Origin: Macrocystis pyrifera
Lineage: Eukaryota > Sar > Phaeophyceae > Laminariales > Laminariaceae
Assembly: GCA_031763025.1 (NCBI GenBank)
Contig: JASSKH010000007.1
Coordinates: forward strand, 8,695,930 to 8,759,929
Reading direction: 5' to 3'
Length of the DNA: 64,000 bases
In this document: one piece after another, positions 29,501-43,000 of the stretch
Layout: the number at the start of each line of letters is the position of its first letter
Position numbering within the stretch: the first letter of the stretch is position 1
Program-made: the position numbers and the translations under genes
The notes under the pieces: generated by a model
The model's database searches: none
What the model saw: only the letters and a program-made list of their open reading frames with translations
Told to the model about the DNA's origin: nothing

Positions 29501-30072
29501 TTAAGGAATGTTGTGATAGCCTGTACCGGCATCATCCATGTTGTACGTAGCAATCGACCGACCCCACTCTTAAGGGCCGCACTCCCACCACCGCGTGGTG
29601 AAAAACACCCGGGACGTGAACGTAAAGACCTTGAACGCTACTGAAAAGGTTCCCAGACCGGTATTACACCGAGAGGGGCAAACCAAAACTAAAAGAAGAA
29701 AAGGAACGGTACACAAAACTTCGGCGAGTCAGCGAGACGCTGTTCATACTTCCAAGCACACTGATACTCTTGAGTAATCACCAAAGAAGGGACACACCTG
29801 GAGTTGTAGGAGCACGTCGTCTTCTTCCTGAAGGGGATTTTTTTTTCTGTCCCCGTCCACTCGTCGATCCGGCGCCAGGCCGAGCAGCCGCAGCGAGAAG
29901 CTCGGCACGTGGTACAGCTGCTGGAGCAAGGAGTTCATGTAGCAAGTCGCTCCCTGAAAACCGCGGAGGACGAAGGGAGTCGGGTGGCGTTGGGTGTGGT
30001 TGGGTGGGTGGGTGGGGTAGGGTGGAGCGGGGCGGGGTGTAGCGGAGCGGAATAGGGTAAGATGGGCAAGCT

Positions 30073-30103
<31 letters not shown>

Positions 30104-33100
30104 CGACTCACATATCGCGTCCCCGTTTGTAAGTACCGAACATCGAAAACCAATTCAAAACGAAGGAACCGAACACGTAACCGACCGAGTGCCTCCCACA
30201 TCGGCAATCCCTGACGAACCAACACCAGTACCATCACCACCACCACCACCACCAACAGCGGAGACAATAACAGAGGCAAAGCTAAACCACAAGGGCACCA
30301 CGCGCCAACCCCCCCCCCCCCCCCCCCCCCCGCCCCCCGACTTCGAACCTGGTTCTGCAGACCAACATGCTGCCCGGACTCCTTCAGCACGCTCGTGGGG
30401 TCGTAGTCCCACGGCTCTCCAGACCCCGCGCCGGACATGTCGTCCAAAGCCACCGCCTCCGCTATCGCCGTCGCTGTCGCCGCCACCGACGCCGCCGCGG
30501 CCGCCACCGCCTCCGCGCCGCCCCCCCCCCTCCCCACCACCACCACCACCACCACCACCACCACGCCCACTCCCGAGGTGCCCACCTGCCGAAGCCGCCG
30601 CTGCTGTTGCGACCCGCCAACTCTCGCCGTCGTCATCGCCGACGTCCGACTCTAAAAAGCTCCTCGTCATGAGGTCGCGCCCGCCAAGCAGGACGAACGC
30701 GCGCCGGAGGTGGCCCTCCTCTCCCCGGCACAGGGCCGACAGCAGGGCGAATGCCGCCCGCCTGGACTCCCGTTTCTTGCACCGGGGCCCCAGGGAGCTC
30801 TCCGCCACGGCGGCCGCCGCAGCCGCGGGCAGTGCTGTCGCCGTAGGCGACCCCGCCGTTAGCGACCCGGCCGCCCCCGACGAAACAGCTACGGCTGCAC
30901 CATTGGCCGGGGTGGAGCCTGCCTGCTCCCCGGCCGGTTCTTGCTCGCAGGCGGGAGGGAACAGGCACCCCTCGTACAAGAAGCGGATCAGCCCGGAGCG
31001 CGGCAGCAGCGCGGAAGAGGTGGGTTTGGAGGAGGGAGGAGTAGGAGGAGGCGGGCGGGGGGGAGGACGCCAAAGCCAGGTTCGAGAAGAGGGTTTCCGC
31101 GAGGCGTTTTCGGCGGCCGGAGCCCGCCACCGCCACAGTCAGCGCGTGCAAGAGGCTCACGAGGAGGCGGTCCGAGGCGTCCGACCTGAGGGAAGGAGAG
31201 GAATAGGGGAGGGAAGAGAGAGAACACAACGAACGAGAGAGAGAGATAAGTGGGGCAGGGAGGTAGAAGTAACTAAGGAGGATGACATAGATCAGGACCG
31301 GGGCGGGTGCGTAATAGTGGCGAGGGTACGGGCGAGTGGACCGCCAGCGATCGTGTCGAAGGCCGAGCGTCCCAACGGCCAATCGTTTGCAGCGCACCCC
31401 CAAAAAACAAGCAAAAAGGCGTTCTGACCAAGCCATCGATTGCCCTGAAAGTCGCTGCCAGCGGCCCTGCCTGCCTGCAATTAAAAAAACAGGTACCAGC
31501 GTACAAAATGGTTCGCTCCAAGCCAAGCAAAGCCAAGTCAAGCCGCGGAACCCGTTTGTGTGCGACGCGGCCGAAGGTACGCCCCCAGGCACTGCCGCCG
31601 CCACCGCCGCCGCGCACGCCATGGCCCTTCTCACTTGAACGTCTCGGTGAACTCGTGAGCGGCCAGGCGTCTCGCCGCCTCTTCCAAGAGCCATTCAGCA
31701 GCCGCGGCGGACGATTCCTTGTTACGACAGTCCGCACTGTCCTCAGTTCCTTCTACCCCTCCACCTCCTCCCACGCTCCTAGCACCAGGAGCTATTCCGC
31801 CAGGGATGCTCAAGCCTGTCTCCTTGTCGCGGCTGGCAATGACCTCCCTCCCGCCGTCTGCGGCGGCCGCAGCCGCGGCGGCGGTGGTACCCGACGGTGC
31901 AAGCTGCAACGGGCGAGGCGGCAGCACCGGTAGCACCGGCGCTCGGGCGGCGGTGGCGCCGACACGACTCCCGGGAGGCTGCTGTTGCTGCTGTTGCGGC
32001 AGCGGAAGTGCGGCAGCCGAGGTGCACACTTCTTCAGGGTCGCCACCACTACCCCCCGGCGGAAGCTGCCGCCCCGCACCAGCGGTACCAGCGGTCGCGG
32101 TAGCGCGAGCGCTCTCCAGCATGACGTGCACGAGCCCCGCAACGAACTCGGTCACCTCTACCAGGTGCAGGCGCGGCACGATAACCGGCACGAGCCCTTC
32201 CCCGATCCCGCGTCCACCGCCATTGCCTTCACCGCCTATGCTGCCGCCGCCGCTGTCCTTGTCAGTCGTCCGCGCCGCGCCCGCTCTTGGCCGGCGCACC
32301 GGAGACAAGCCCCCGATGCACGGGCCGTGGCCGTGGCCGCCGCCGCCACCCCCACCGCGCGCGGAGGGCGTCGTCTTCACCCTCGCCAAGTCAGCCTTCA
32401 GGGAGCCCAGCAGGACGTTAGCCAGTTCGTTGCTCCTTGCCGGCGCGCGCCTGACAGATTTGGCCGCCGTCGCTGCCACGACCGCCCCTCCCGCTACCAC
32501 AGCTTCCACCCCCGCCGCCCCCATCACTGCTTCGTCGTCCCCGCCGCTCCCCACAGCAGTCGCGCTAGCGTCGCGCCCGAGAGCCTGCCAGTAGGAGGCG
32601 CGAAACAGCACCGCGCAGGCGGCACGGCGCACAGATCGGTTTGAAACCCGGATGAACAGGGCGCGCAGGAGGCTCCCAAGCGCGGGGTGTCGCTCGAGGT
32701 TCCGCGCGCCCCCGGCCCACCCCGCCGGTCAGCGCCGCGACGAGGGTGAGGACGTGCGCGACGGCGGACACCAACGGCTTGATCGGGACGCTCTGCGCGG
32801 AAATTGGGACCGGGCGGGGGGGAGGGGGAGGAGGAGCGGGAGGGGCGGGAGAGAGAAAGGGGGGTACTCATTTGTTGCCTGCCGTAGTCATCTGATCATT
32901 GAACACGCATCTCTTTCTAGACGGAGAAGCACCGTTCCTACTGCTAATACACACCTCCAACATTTGGGCGCTCACTACGTTTTTTCCGTTTAGTAAATAC
33001 ACACTTTTCGCATATGCCAACCCCTTCCTGTATCACCCTGGTGGGGTACGATGGGGAGGGAGCGTGGAGAGTGATGAGGGGCACAAGAAGAGAAGCAAAA

Positions 33101-36100
33101 AACGAACCACCTAACCACTCACTTCCCTCCAAGCGATCAATCCACTCCGAAAAATCACGCATCCAAATCATCCAACCAACCATTCGTCCAACTCCCACCC
33201 AATCATAACCACCTAAATCCAACCGTTCCTCCAAAAAACAACCCACTTTTCCGTCGGCCATACCTGACGGAGGAGCGACAGCAGGAGGTACACCGCATCG
33301 GAGAGCACCTCTTCCCCGACAGACTCCAGCTCCACCCTGCCGGCCGGAGGCCGGGACTGCTCCGCGTCTGGCTCGACAGCACAGGGCTCCTGAGAGAAAA
33401 GAAAAAGCCGGGAGAAAAAGAGGGAGACGGCAGTGTATGGCGCCGTCAAGTCACACACCATCCCACACTAAAACCAGTACATTCAGTCTATACCGCCGTC
33501 AGCCGACCGGTCCAAACCTGCCGTCTCCCGATACATATATATACTGTTGGAACATACACACGACTATCACGTCTGTTCGTTCGTATGTTATTATGATGTC
33601 GGTAGATGATCCACGGTAAGATTGTTGGTAGGACAAACAATCACACATCAGTAGAGCACGACCACTCGTATTACGGGGGACCGTAGTAAACAGGACCAAA
33701 TACTGTTAGTAAAAATAGGAAAAATATATAGGTTTTTGTGTCTAACGTAGGTCCTATTTAATATGGTCCCCCGTAATAGTTGCATCGTATCACAGGATAC
33801 TGGAATACGGTGGTACTGGCGTACTGGCACATGATCATACCATGCGGCCATGTAGAACAAGATAAGCACGACTTACCGCGGTGACCACACACCGGGTGAT
33901 CGCGCCAGAGATGCGAGCCCATTTTCGCTGAGGAAGGGGAAGCAGCGAGGTCTATCGCACACGGGAGGAAATACATGCACCGAAATACCATCTACTGTAC
34001 GATCACCTGTTCGGAACTTCAAGAGGATAAAGAAAAATGTCGAAATAAAACGCAAGTGACGAACTGAATGCACTCTACAGTATTAGAGGCACATCAGTAC
34101 AGTAGTGCCGGTCCCTATGTGTATAGTGCCGGTATGATATGCGCCACAGTCAATAAATACCGGCACTCTAAATAGCGGCAACCGGCACTATACTCCGCAC
34201 ACTCTCAGACTGGCTAATCCCCTCTGCGCCAAGCGATTGCACGGGCACTGCTCAACCAGGACTATGGAGGGACCACTACCGCTGATGGGGCTTCCTAAAA
34301 CCGGGGAACTAGTGTGCCCATTGTCGCAACATCGTAATTTGTTTTCAATCGTTTTTTCGCTACAGACCCCATGGCATCAGTTCGGCTCATCGGGTCAAGA
34401 AGGTGTGTCGATATATTTTGTTTCTTTTTGTCGAAAAAAACAAACAGTTTTCGGGTGAGAAAAGATGATACCAGTCTGACCAGAAATACTGTAGAAACCA
34501 CATTATTTCGACATTTTGTTACCGTTTAAACGTCCTTTATATTCACAGAGGATCATATTAAATAGGACCTGCGGTACACGCAAAAACGTATATATTTCCT
34601 TATTTCTACTAACAAAATCTGGTCCCATTTACTATGGTCCCCCGTAATAGTATAGAGTCTCCTCAAAAGCGAAGCGAACCTCAGAAAATTGAAGGTGCAC
34701 ACGGTATATATATAAAAAAATGCAAGTATGATATTGTTGGCCCTGTGCCCTGAACGCTCCTCAGCGTTTCGTGGACGTTTTGGTTTTTTGCGTTGTTCGT
34801 GCTAGCGCGAGATGAGGTTCACCTCACGGGACGAAACTGCCCTATCGTGATCCCTGAGCCCGATTGTGTCGGGGGCGGCCTCGGGCATGCTTGCGCTGTG
34901 CCCTGGCTGCCGGCTGGCCAGGTGTGCTGTGCTCGTTTTTTACAGAGACATTTCAAATACGTCAGCTGTGGGTCGGACCAGTTGAGTGGTCGACACTTGA
35001 TTTATCTCAGTCTCGTGGCCAAAGATTTTGGGTGACGGCCTACCTTTGACTCGTCAGGCCTGCCTTTGGCCCGTCAAACCCTCTTCTGAAATATAGTAGT
35101 TTTGAGCAGTGGGATGTCCTTGACGGCTGTCCGTCAAGGGGCAAATGTGCCGTCAACCGACATCTATGCTCGCTCGAGGCGGTAAAAAGACCCTGTTTTC
35201 GATGCCAGCACCCAGATTGGATCTCTTTTCCTTTGGCCAAACGGGAGAGGCCGCAGCCTCCGCGGCTTTCGACAGCTCATGGCGGCAAGAGTGTGGGAAA
35301 TATGGGCTGGGGTGGCCGGTCTCATGCTCCGCCGTTGCGCGTGCGTTGAGGGTTGGGCGTTCCAGAAACGAGTGTCGAAAATTCCGATTCGGGATATTTT
35401 ACGTGTGAAAAGCACCAGTTTTCCGCAACAATATCGAGATTCGCACGCTAGAAGATGGTCGCGAGCCCGTTCGGCTGCTGTGCACGCCGGGTGACCAGAC
35501 TCCGTGAGGGAGAGAGGACGGGGTCTTTAGTTTCGACCGAATCGGATGAGCCCACTCCGCGGGTAAGAGCGGTACGGTGGTGGAGGTACAAACGGTGTCT
35601 ACGATTTTGTTTTTTGGTACACGTAGCAGCAGTGGGAATGACCCTACAGTATCACATGAATCGTGGAGTTTTGGATGTGTTGTGAAGGCGTTTTTCTTTC
35701 TTCTTAGGTAACCGCGAGGAAAAAAAAGCAGCTATGAGCGAGTACGTGTGCGGGTTACGACAAGGCACGACGACGACGTCGTGTTTCTTTTACCCCCTCA
35801 CGCAGCTACCCTCACGGAGTAGGTCACCCTGCAATATGTTTCGTTGCTGACCCTCAAGGGTGTGATTATGCCTTTCCTCGTCGTGCCGTGCCCAACGCGC
35901 TTCCCTGCTCCGACTACTGTACCGGGGTGGCCTCGGGCGTGCGTGATATACTGCCTGCTCACGCAGATCTCTTCATGGAGTAGGTCAGCCTGCGATATAT
36001 TTGTTGCTGAAACCTCGAGGGTGTGGTTGTTGATTTTTTTTTCCAAGTATTTCTTCTGTCCTCACTTTTACACTCCAGCTTCTGGACAAGCCGTGGTCAC

Positions 36101-36448
36101 AGGTGTCTGTCGTCCCTTCTGCTCCCCGGTAAGTGCCTTCATTTTTATCGCACAGAGGGTTCAGCCTTCCCAACGCTCGTCGATTATCCAATAGAATTTT
36201 GCTAACTCGCTCTCGCGCTATCGGCTCGTCACATTTTTACGCAAAAAAAAAAAGTCCCTCCGAGCACGGGCACGCACTCGGTGAGACTCGAACCCACAAC
36301 CTGACGTTTTTAGTAGGGATGAGATTGACCTACTACAAAGAAACTCCATCGGGGAGGCCATTATATATTTCCTCGTCGTGCTCCACCGTGTTCCCCTGAC
36401 CCGAATGTTGTGCCGAGGGCGGCCTCGGGCGTGCGTGATGTGCTACTG

Positions 36449-36491
<43 letters not shown>

Positions 36492-39400
36492 GTTGTTCTG
36501 CTGTTGCTGCTGCTACTGCTGCTCACGCAGTCCGCTCGCGCAAGTCGGCCTGGAATATATTATTACGCCCTTCCTCCTCGTGCGGCACCGGGCTCCCCTT
36601 CCCCGATTGTTATGCCAGGGGCAGCCTCGGGCGTGCATGATGTACTACTGCCGCTGCTCCTACCGCTGCTCTGCCGCTGCTGCTATGTATGTGCTACTGC
36701 TGTTCTGTTTGGCGGGCTGCTCTTGCTATGTCTGCGATATGTTTCTGCTGCTGACCCTCGTGAGCATAGTTATAATGCAAGTCAACTGCTCTCGGTGATG
36801 TGTCTCCGCATCTTAAAACCTCGAAGACGGATCCATACGCTTTGGAAGCTGTACGAGTACCGTCTCGCAATTGACATTCGTTTGGCGTCTCGGCGGAGGT
36901 CTCGTGCCAGCGTATTTCTTGTATGATACGTACCTGTACGCTATGCTGCTGCTGCTGCTTGCTGCTGCTGAGTGTGCTGCACCAACGTAGTCGCCGGCGC
37001 TTCTTCGTACCGTCGATTAACTCGATCGACTGCTGCTCAACTAACTGTTTTGTGTCTTATCTGCACACGAAGTATACAGTACGGACGCCGAGCGTCTCGT
37101 ACGTAGTACGTTGCAGTTGGTGCTTGCTGCTGTACGAACGAATTGCGTGCTGTTGTGCCGGATGGCGGATGACAATTGTTTGTTTTTTCCTGTGTTTGCG
37201 GTGTCTTCTTTCTCCTCGCTCAATTTGTTTTTTTATAAACGCACCCCTTGCCAGCACTGCAGCACCAACAGCCTCGAGTTGCACACCGGTACGTCCTTAG
37301 CCATCGAGGGCATGCGCGGAGCCGCAGGCGGGCGTCAACCCGCCGCGGCAATACACTATACAAACCAGAGGCTTTACCGCCAGGGCAGGGGATAGGGGAT
37401 ACATGGGGTAAGTCCCGAGTGCACAACGGAAGGAAGACGTGCGATATAATACGCGCGCAGCAGCAGCACGATAACGACCATCAAATTTTTTTTTAACTTC
37501 CATGCATATACTTCGTACGCGCTGCTGCACGGTCTCCCTATCAAACAGAGGCTTGATAAAAACCGCACTCGTCGCTGTTCAGGTCGCTAGACCTGGGTCC
37601 CCAAAATGATATTGATACAATGGGAGTTACAGCACGAGCCTTGGCATTTTTGAGCGGAGGCGGGCGGGTTATGACAGGAAGAGTTGTGGTCGGGTCTTAC
37701 GCCGTTTCCTCCCCGCACCGCTCGGGCACAATGTGCGCGTGTGCACCCCATGGAGGGGAAGGGGGGGAGGCATGGGCGGGGGGTGGCGGAGGATTCGGGG
37801 GGAGGGGATGTACTCATGTGATGCATGGCCGTAGTCGCACTATGACCATAGACCCTCCCGTCCCTACAATGCCAAGATGGAGCACGTCGGGTTTTCACCG
37901 ACCAACCAGACAATGCTTGCACCAAGCGTGAAGCACCGTGAGGCGTTCGGCGCGTCGCATGACTGGTGCGCTGCATCCTACCGAGAACCGTTTGTGAGGC
38001 GGACTTGTGTATGGATAATAGTTTCAAATGAAAGCGGGGGGGGGGGGGGAGGGGGGGGGGGGGGGGGGCGTGAGAGGATACGGGGGTGTGCTCGATAGGA
38101 GAGATGTACTCGATCTCATGCATGGCCGTAGTCGTATGACCATAGACCCTCGCATCCCTACAATGCCGGGACGGAGCATGTCGGGTTTTCACCGACCAGG
38201 CAGACATTGCTTGCACCAAGCTCGAAGCGCCGTGAGGTGTCCGGCGAGTCGCATGAAGGGTGAGCTGCATCCTACTAAGAGCCGCTTGTGAGGCGGAGAG
38301 GATACGGGGGGGGGGGGGGGGGGGGGGGGGGGGAGGGGGGCTACACGAGAACGGTTCCATATTCTCGTATTTGCTCGTCCGCCCGGCCAGCCAGTTCTTC
38401 GAAGAGCGCACCCGCCAGATTGCGGGTACCTTTCAGCGGGAGAAACCAAACTACGCAGCGAGCACACCCGCACCACGACCAAAAAATCGCAAAACCCAAG
38501 CATTTCCTTGCCAGCCGGGCCTTTCCTCGTCGCGGACCGCACCCTGCATTTGTTCACTGTTCGGCGTTTTTTTTGCCCTCCGGCGGACCGGTACAACTAC
38601 AAGATAAGATCAACAACCCTGTTAGCATCGCAGTCTCGATTTAGGGACAAACTACTCGATATTTGAGGGGTGTGTTCCCAAAGCGGGAATGCAGCTCTAA
38701 AAGGGTTAACCTCACCACTTTGTTCGCAGCGCTGGCGATCTTGGGCAACGAAAATCCCGCCTTCTCGTGGTGCCCTGTGGGCTCCTTGGGCGGCGGCGGC
38801 GTCGGTGGCGAGCCGTGGAAGAGGGTCGCGGGAGACCATCTCTCTGCAGAGGCGCAGGTCTGGAACGGCGGGGGGGGGGGGGGGGGGGGGGGGGAAGGCG
38901 GCACGGGACAAAAAACGAAAACAGAAAAAATAGAAAAAACAAAAACACACAAAAGAAAGAAAGAAAGAAAGAAGCACGTCAGAAGGAAGGGAGGAAGACA
39001 AGAAGGAAGTCTGAAGCGGTCAAAACAGCCCCCCTATCTACTGCCGGCTGATCTGCAACAACAACGATCGAAGCACCGATTCAGAGACCCACCCACTCAC
39101 CCCCCCCCCCCCCCCGCACCGCACGTACATACACATATATATACACCTGAAAGTAAGCCACGTCCAGCTGAAAAAAACGGTGGAGTACCCTCGAAAGCAA
39201 CGCAGCGCCGAGCGTCCACGCCTCCAGCCTCGACACGTCGGCCGACGCTCCCCCCGCTCCGCTGGCCGCGCTGATCGTTTCTCGAACAGCCTGCACCGAA
39301 CGGGAACCGCGCGAACAGGCACCCCCTCGCGCGTTAGCATTAGCCCTTCGGCAGAGAATGTACACAACCATATAGATAGTTTTAACTCCAGGTAACTTTT

Positions 39401-39711
39401 CCCCAACTGTGACGACCGTCCTGAAACGGGTAGGTCAACTTAAGCCTCTCGGTGCGTGCACACGGCGGGAGAGAAGGCAAAGGGGGTGTGGCCAGACGCA
39501 AGAGTTGCAGCGCCGCATAAGAGACACGGAACGGTTTCGAGCGCGACGACTGTTCGTTTGTGGAAGTGCAGTTAGCTTAAGTAACCCCTTCAGAATTTGA
39601 AAGCCTCAAAAGAAAAAAAAAGAAAAAAAAGAAAAAACAGAAATGGAAAGAACTAAAAAAGGAACGTCAATCGCGTGTCGCCGGGCTCTCGACATCCTTG
39701 TCTTCGAGACA

Positions 39712-39747
<36 letters not shown>

Positions 39748-39962
39748 CCCCGAACGGACATCCGCGGTTTGAGTTCTTTGAAGCTGTTGCACAACAATCG
39801 CGACAAGAACCCGATATGGACGGACGGCGAGATACAAAGCTACAACGTGCCGAGCTACAGCATTGCAGAAAAAATACCAATCCGCTCGAGGACTAAAAGG
39901 AGAACTACCACCACTACTAGCACTTAATAGTAGCAGCACTAAGTACTCTCGTAGTAGTACTA

Positions 39963-40007
<45 letters not shown>

Positions 40008-43000
40008 TACGGGGGTCCATAGTTAATAGGACCTATGGTATACATAAAAACCTATATATTTACCTATTTTTTCAAACGAAATTTGGTCCCGTTAACTATG
40101 GACCCCCGTAATACTACTACTACCATCACCACTGCACCCGACACACCAAAACTCCTGACATTCTCCACGTGATCAGCTATAACCTCCCCGGCACGAAACC
40201 TGAAACCAGCTCCCCAAGACCCACGAGAGTCGATCAAGCCACAACACTAAACCGAACCAAACCAAAACCAGACTTAAGCAAAACCACATCAAACCACAAC
40301 GCTGTCGGCGGGCACCTTAAGCGCAGAGACAAGATGCTCCACGCCGCCGAGACTGCAGAAGCGCAGCGTCCAGGCCAGAACAACCTCGGCAGCCTTCGGC
40401 CCGGACAGGTTGACCCTCGAGGTGCAGAAAGCGTCGACAATCTTGTTCACGACAACACACAGCAGCAGCAAACGACAAGACAGAAAGGCCGAGAGGGGGG
40501 ACGGATCCCGTTAGGGAGGTGAACTCATCCTTGTCAGAGGCTATTACGGGGGTCCATAGTTAATAGGACCTATGGTACACACAAAAAAACTATATATTTA
40601 ACTATTTTTACTAACAAAATTTGGTCCCATTAACTATGGACCCCCGTAATAGTAAATTCAGGGGAAATGAGCTAATGTGAGATCATCATCATCATCACCA
40701 TCACCATCATTAACATCATCATCATCACCATTACCAGCATCACCATCATTATCAACATTTTTCGAGGTGGCAGGGGCGGGCGGGCGGGCGGGCGGGTGGA
40801 GGGGAGCCGTAGTGTTTGCGCCTTGGCCCAGCTTCAACATGGTTGATAGTCCACACTATCTCTTCGTTGCATATTCATTCCGAGAAATTTCGCAGGGGTT
40901 CGGGGCTAGGATGAACACTTTTGAAACAAAACAAAAAAGTACTGGTATACTTTTATCACCATTTGATTTGAAAACGGGCCGAAGTTCTCCTACCCTACGC
41001 AAAAGCCCACGGGGGTGGGCGCGCTTTTGGCCGACACTCTCGCAAAGACAGATCATCTACAGACAGATCAGATGCATCAGATACACAGATCATCTACAGA
41101 TAGATCAGATGATCGGATATATCATCTACATCCCAACCTGCCGTCATGACAAGCTGTGCAGCACCAGGTATCTGTGTAAGTACAGATCCAACTCAAGAAG
41201 CGTGCGGTACTACTGTAGTACAGCAGATCATGTAGATCATACCGGCCCCGAACCGGCAACATGAACCTATCAACAGTGCATCACGCAGATCAGGACACCT
41301 AGCTGCTCTCAAAAATCTAGAGCATGGAGCGGGGACACCCTGCAGATTATGTGTCCGACGTGTCGATGGTGTCGCAGTTGGTGTTTTGACCATTCATGGT
41401 GGTGTATAAACCTCTTGCCGGGCCAATCTTTCCTTCCCGACGCACAGGCCCGTCTAGTTGACTGCTCCAACAGAACCATGAGCACCAACAACAATAACAG
41501 AGGCAACACCAACACCAACACCGAGACCACCCTCACCAGCCCCCACCACCACCACCACCACCAAAGGTCACCTGGAGGGCATAGACGAATCGATAGCACC
41601 GGCGGGGGTCAAGAAGGGCGTTCCAGTCCGTCTCCGCTTTGCGCAGGCTCCGAAGATTCTTAACCACGGTTGGATCTACCGGAAATGCCTGGGATAAAAC
41701 AAGCACACACCAGACGGGGGAAAACAAAATACGAACGAACGAACGAACGAACGAACGAACGAAAGACAGGGAACAAGGGGGGGTGGGAAAAAAAAAAAAT
41801 CGTCACCCGTCCTCATGCACCTTAACCCCATCAGGATTGTACCTGCCGTTTTCGGGAGAACTTAGCCGGGATTAGAGTCGGATGCGTGTTTTCTGTACAG
41901 CAGTGCGGTAGTAAATATGTTTAATCTCTCGCTAGGGCTTCAGAAGGAACACGTGTCGAGGGGAAAGAGTGACAATTAAACAGGAACGGCCACGCGAAAA
42001 ACCCGGCTACTTTTGGATAAGGGGATTTGTTTCTCCACACTGCAATGTACATACGATAAACGCGCACGAGCATGGATGATATATTTCAGGACGCTATCGC
42101 TATCTATGTGCAGTGCATACAGGACACACCAACAAAAAAACCGAAAGAAAAAACTGGTCCAGACTGATTTCTTATTTACAGAATGAGGTGCGCCCGACAA
42201 TAAGGAGAAGGTTTTCGTACCCGAGTACTCCAAAGTATGTATTGTACACGCTACTAATATACAAACGCTTCGAACGGTTTACAACGTGCCGGTACCAGCT
42301 CCTCGACGATAAGCCGCTACGAAGTCTGGGGACAAAGAGGCAAAGGCCAGGCCAAGACGCGCCACGCCGCCGCGTTTACACCACGCAACACCGCGCCACA
42401 CCGCGCCACCCCTGCACCTGGAGGATGCGCCAGAGCGAGGCGTTATGGTCGACGGCCGCTTCCACACCTCTCCCAAACAGGCCCCGCGCGGCAGCTTCCG
42501 CGCCGCCTTCCACCGCACAGCCCCCACCCCCGACCTGCCGTCCCCTCCACCCTTTTCCGCCACCGCCGCCGCCGCCACCCTCTGGATCCAGTCGCCCGCC
42601 GAGCTCATCTCCCTGTATCCCAGGACCCGCCCCCATCGCCCCAACCGGGCCTGCCCTATCCCGGTGTGCATCACCGCCGCCAACACCGCCACCGCCGCCG
42701 CCGCTATCACCGCCGCCGCTGCCACCGCCCCCTTCCCTACCCAGCCTCGGCTCACCCCCGGCCGAAGCCCAGGTCGAGCTCGAGCATGTCGAAAAGCTGG
42801 TCCATATGTTGGGGCTCGCCCACGGTCTCCGCCGCAAGCGTCGGGACGTCGGCGGCAGCGCCGCCGCCGGCTCCCGGAGCAGTCGCTCCGTTGGCGAAAT
42901 CACCGTGCCCCGCGCCGCCCGAGGAAGAGGAAGATGCGGCCGCGGCGGCAGCGGCGGTCCCCCTCCCGCTCTGCGCCGCCGACGCCAGCAGGCTACTGAG

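Larger units (their letters stand above)
15337..30054 (-). repeat. Right arm of ~15-kb inverted duplication
   Basis: This is the reverse complement of 1-15007 and starts immediately after the N gap. It is contiguous with the upstream exons of the same gene at 30349-64000, so this is the arm in native context. Unlike the left arm it has one-base slips in two coding exons (17242-18168 and 15903-16053). The outer end of the match at 30054 is set by the window edge, not by a visible breakpoint. Confidence 0.97.
34845..36650. repeat. Locally repeated ~80-bp units
   Basis: GCCTCGGGCGTGCGTGAT and its context (TTCCTCGTCGTGC before, CTGCTG after) recur at about 34870, 35930, 36422 and 36620. A linked piece GGTCACCCTGCAATATGTTT recurs at about 35822, 35983, 36545 and 36725. 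Confidence 0.7.
33390..38446. other. Five-kb intron between exons 22 and 23
   Basis: I found no exon. It holds two MITEs (33669-33778, 34551-34649), a SINE (36055-36362), locally repeated ~80-bp units (34845-36650), a CTG repeat (36440-36492) and two poly-C-tailed repeats (37809-38030, 38090-38298). Confidence 0.7.

Noticed and set aside
30189..31427. 412-codon open frame on the plus strand
   Set aside because: It is antisense to exon 25, Pro/Ala-rich, with no motif or splice support. GC-rich coding DNA often leaves such shadows open.
42300..42335. Candidate exon (SPDFVAAYRRGA) on the minus strand
   Set aside because: Exon 17 joins exon 18 in phase with a better match to the family; the donor here is poor.
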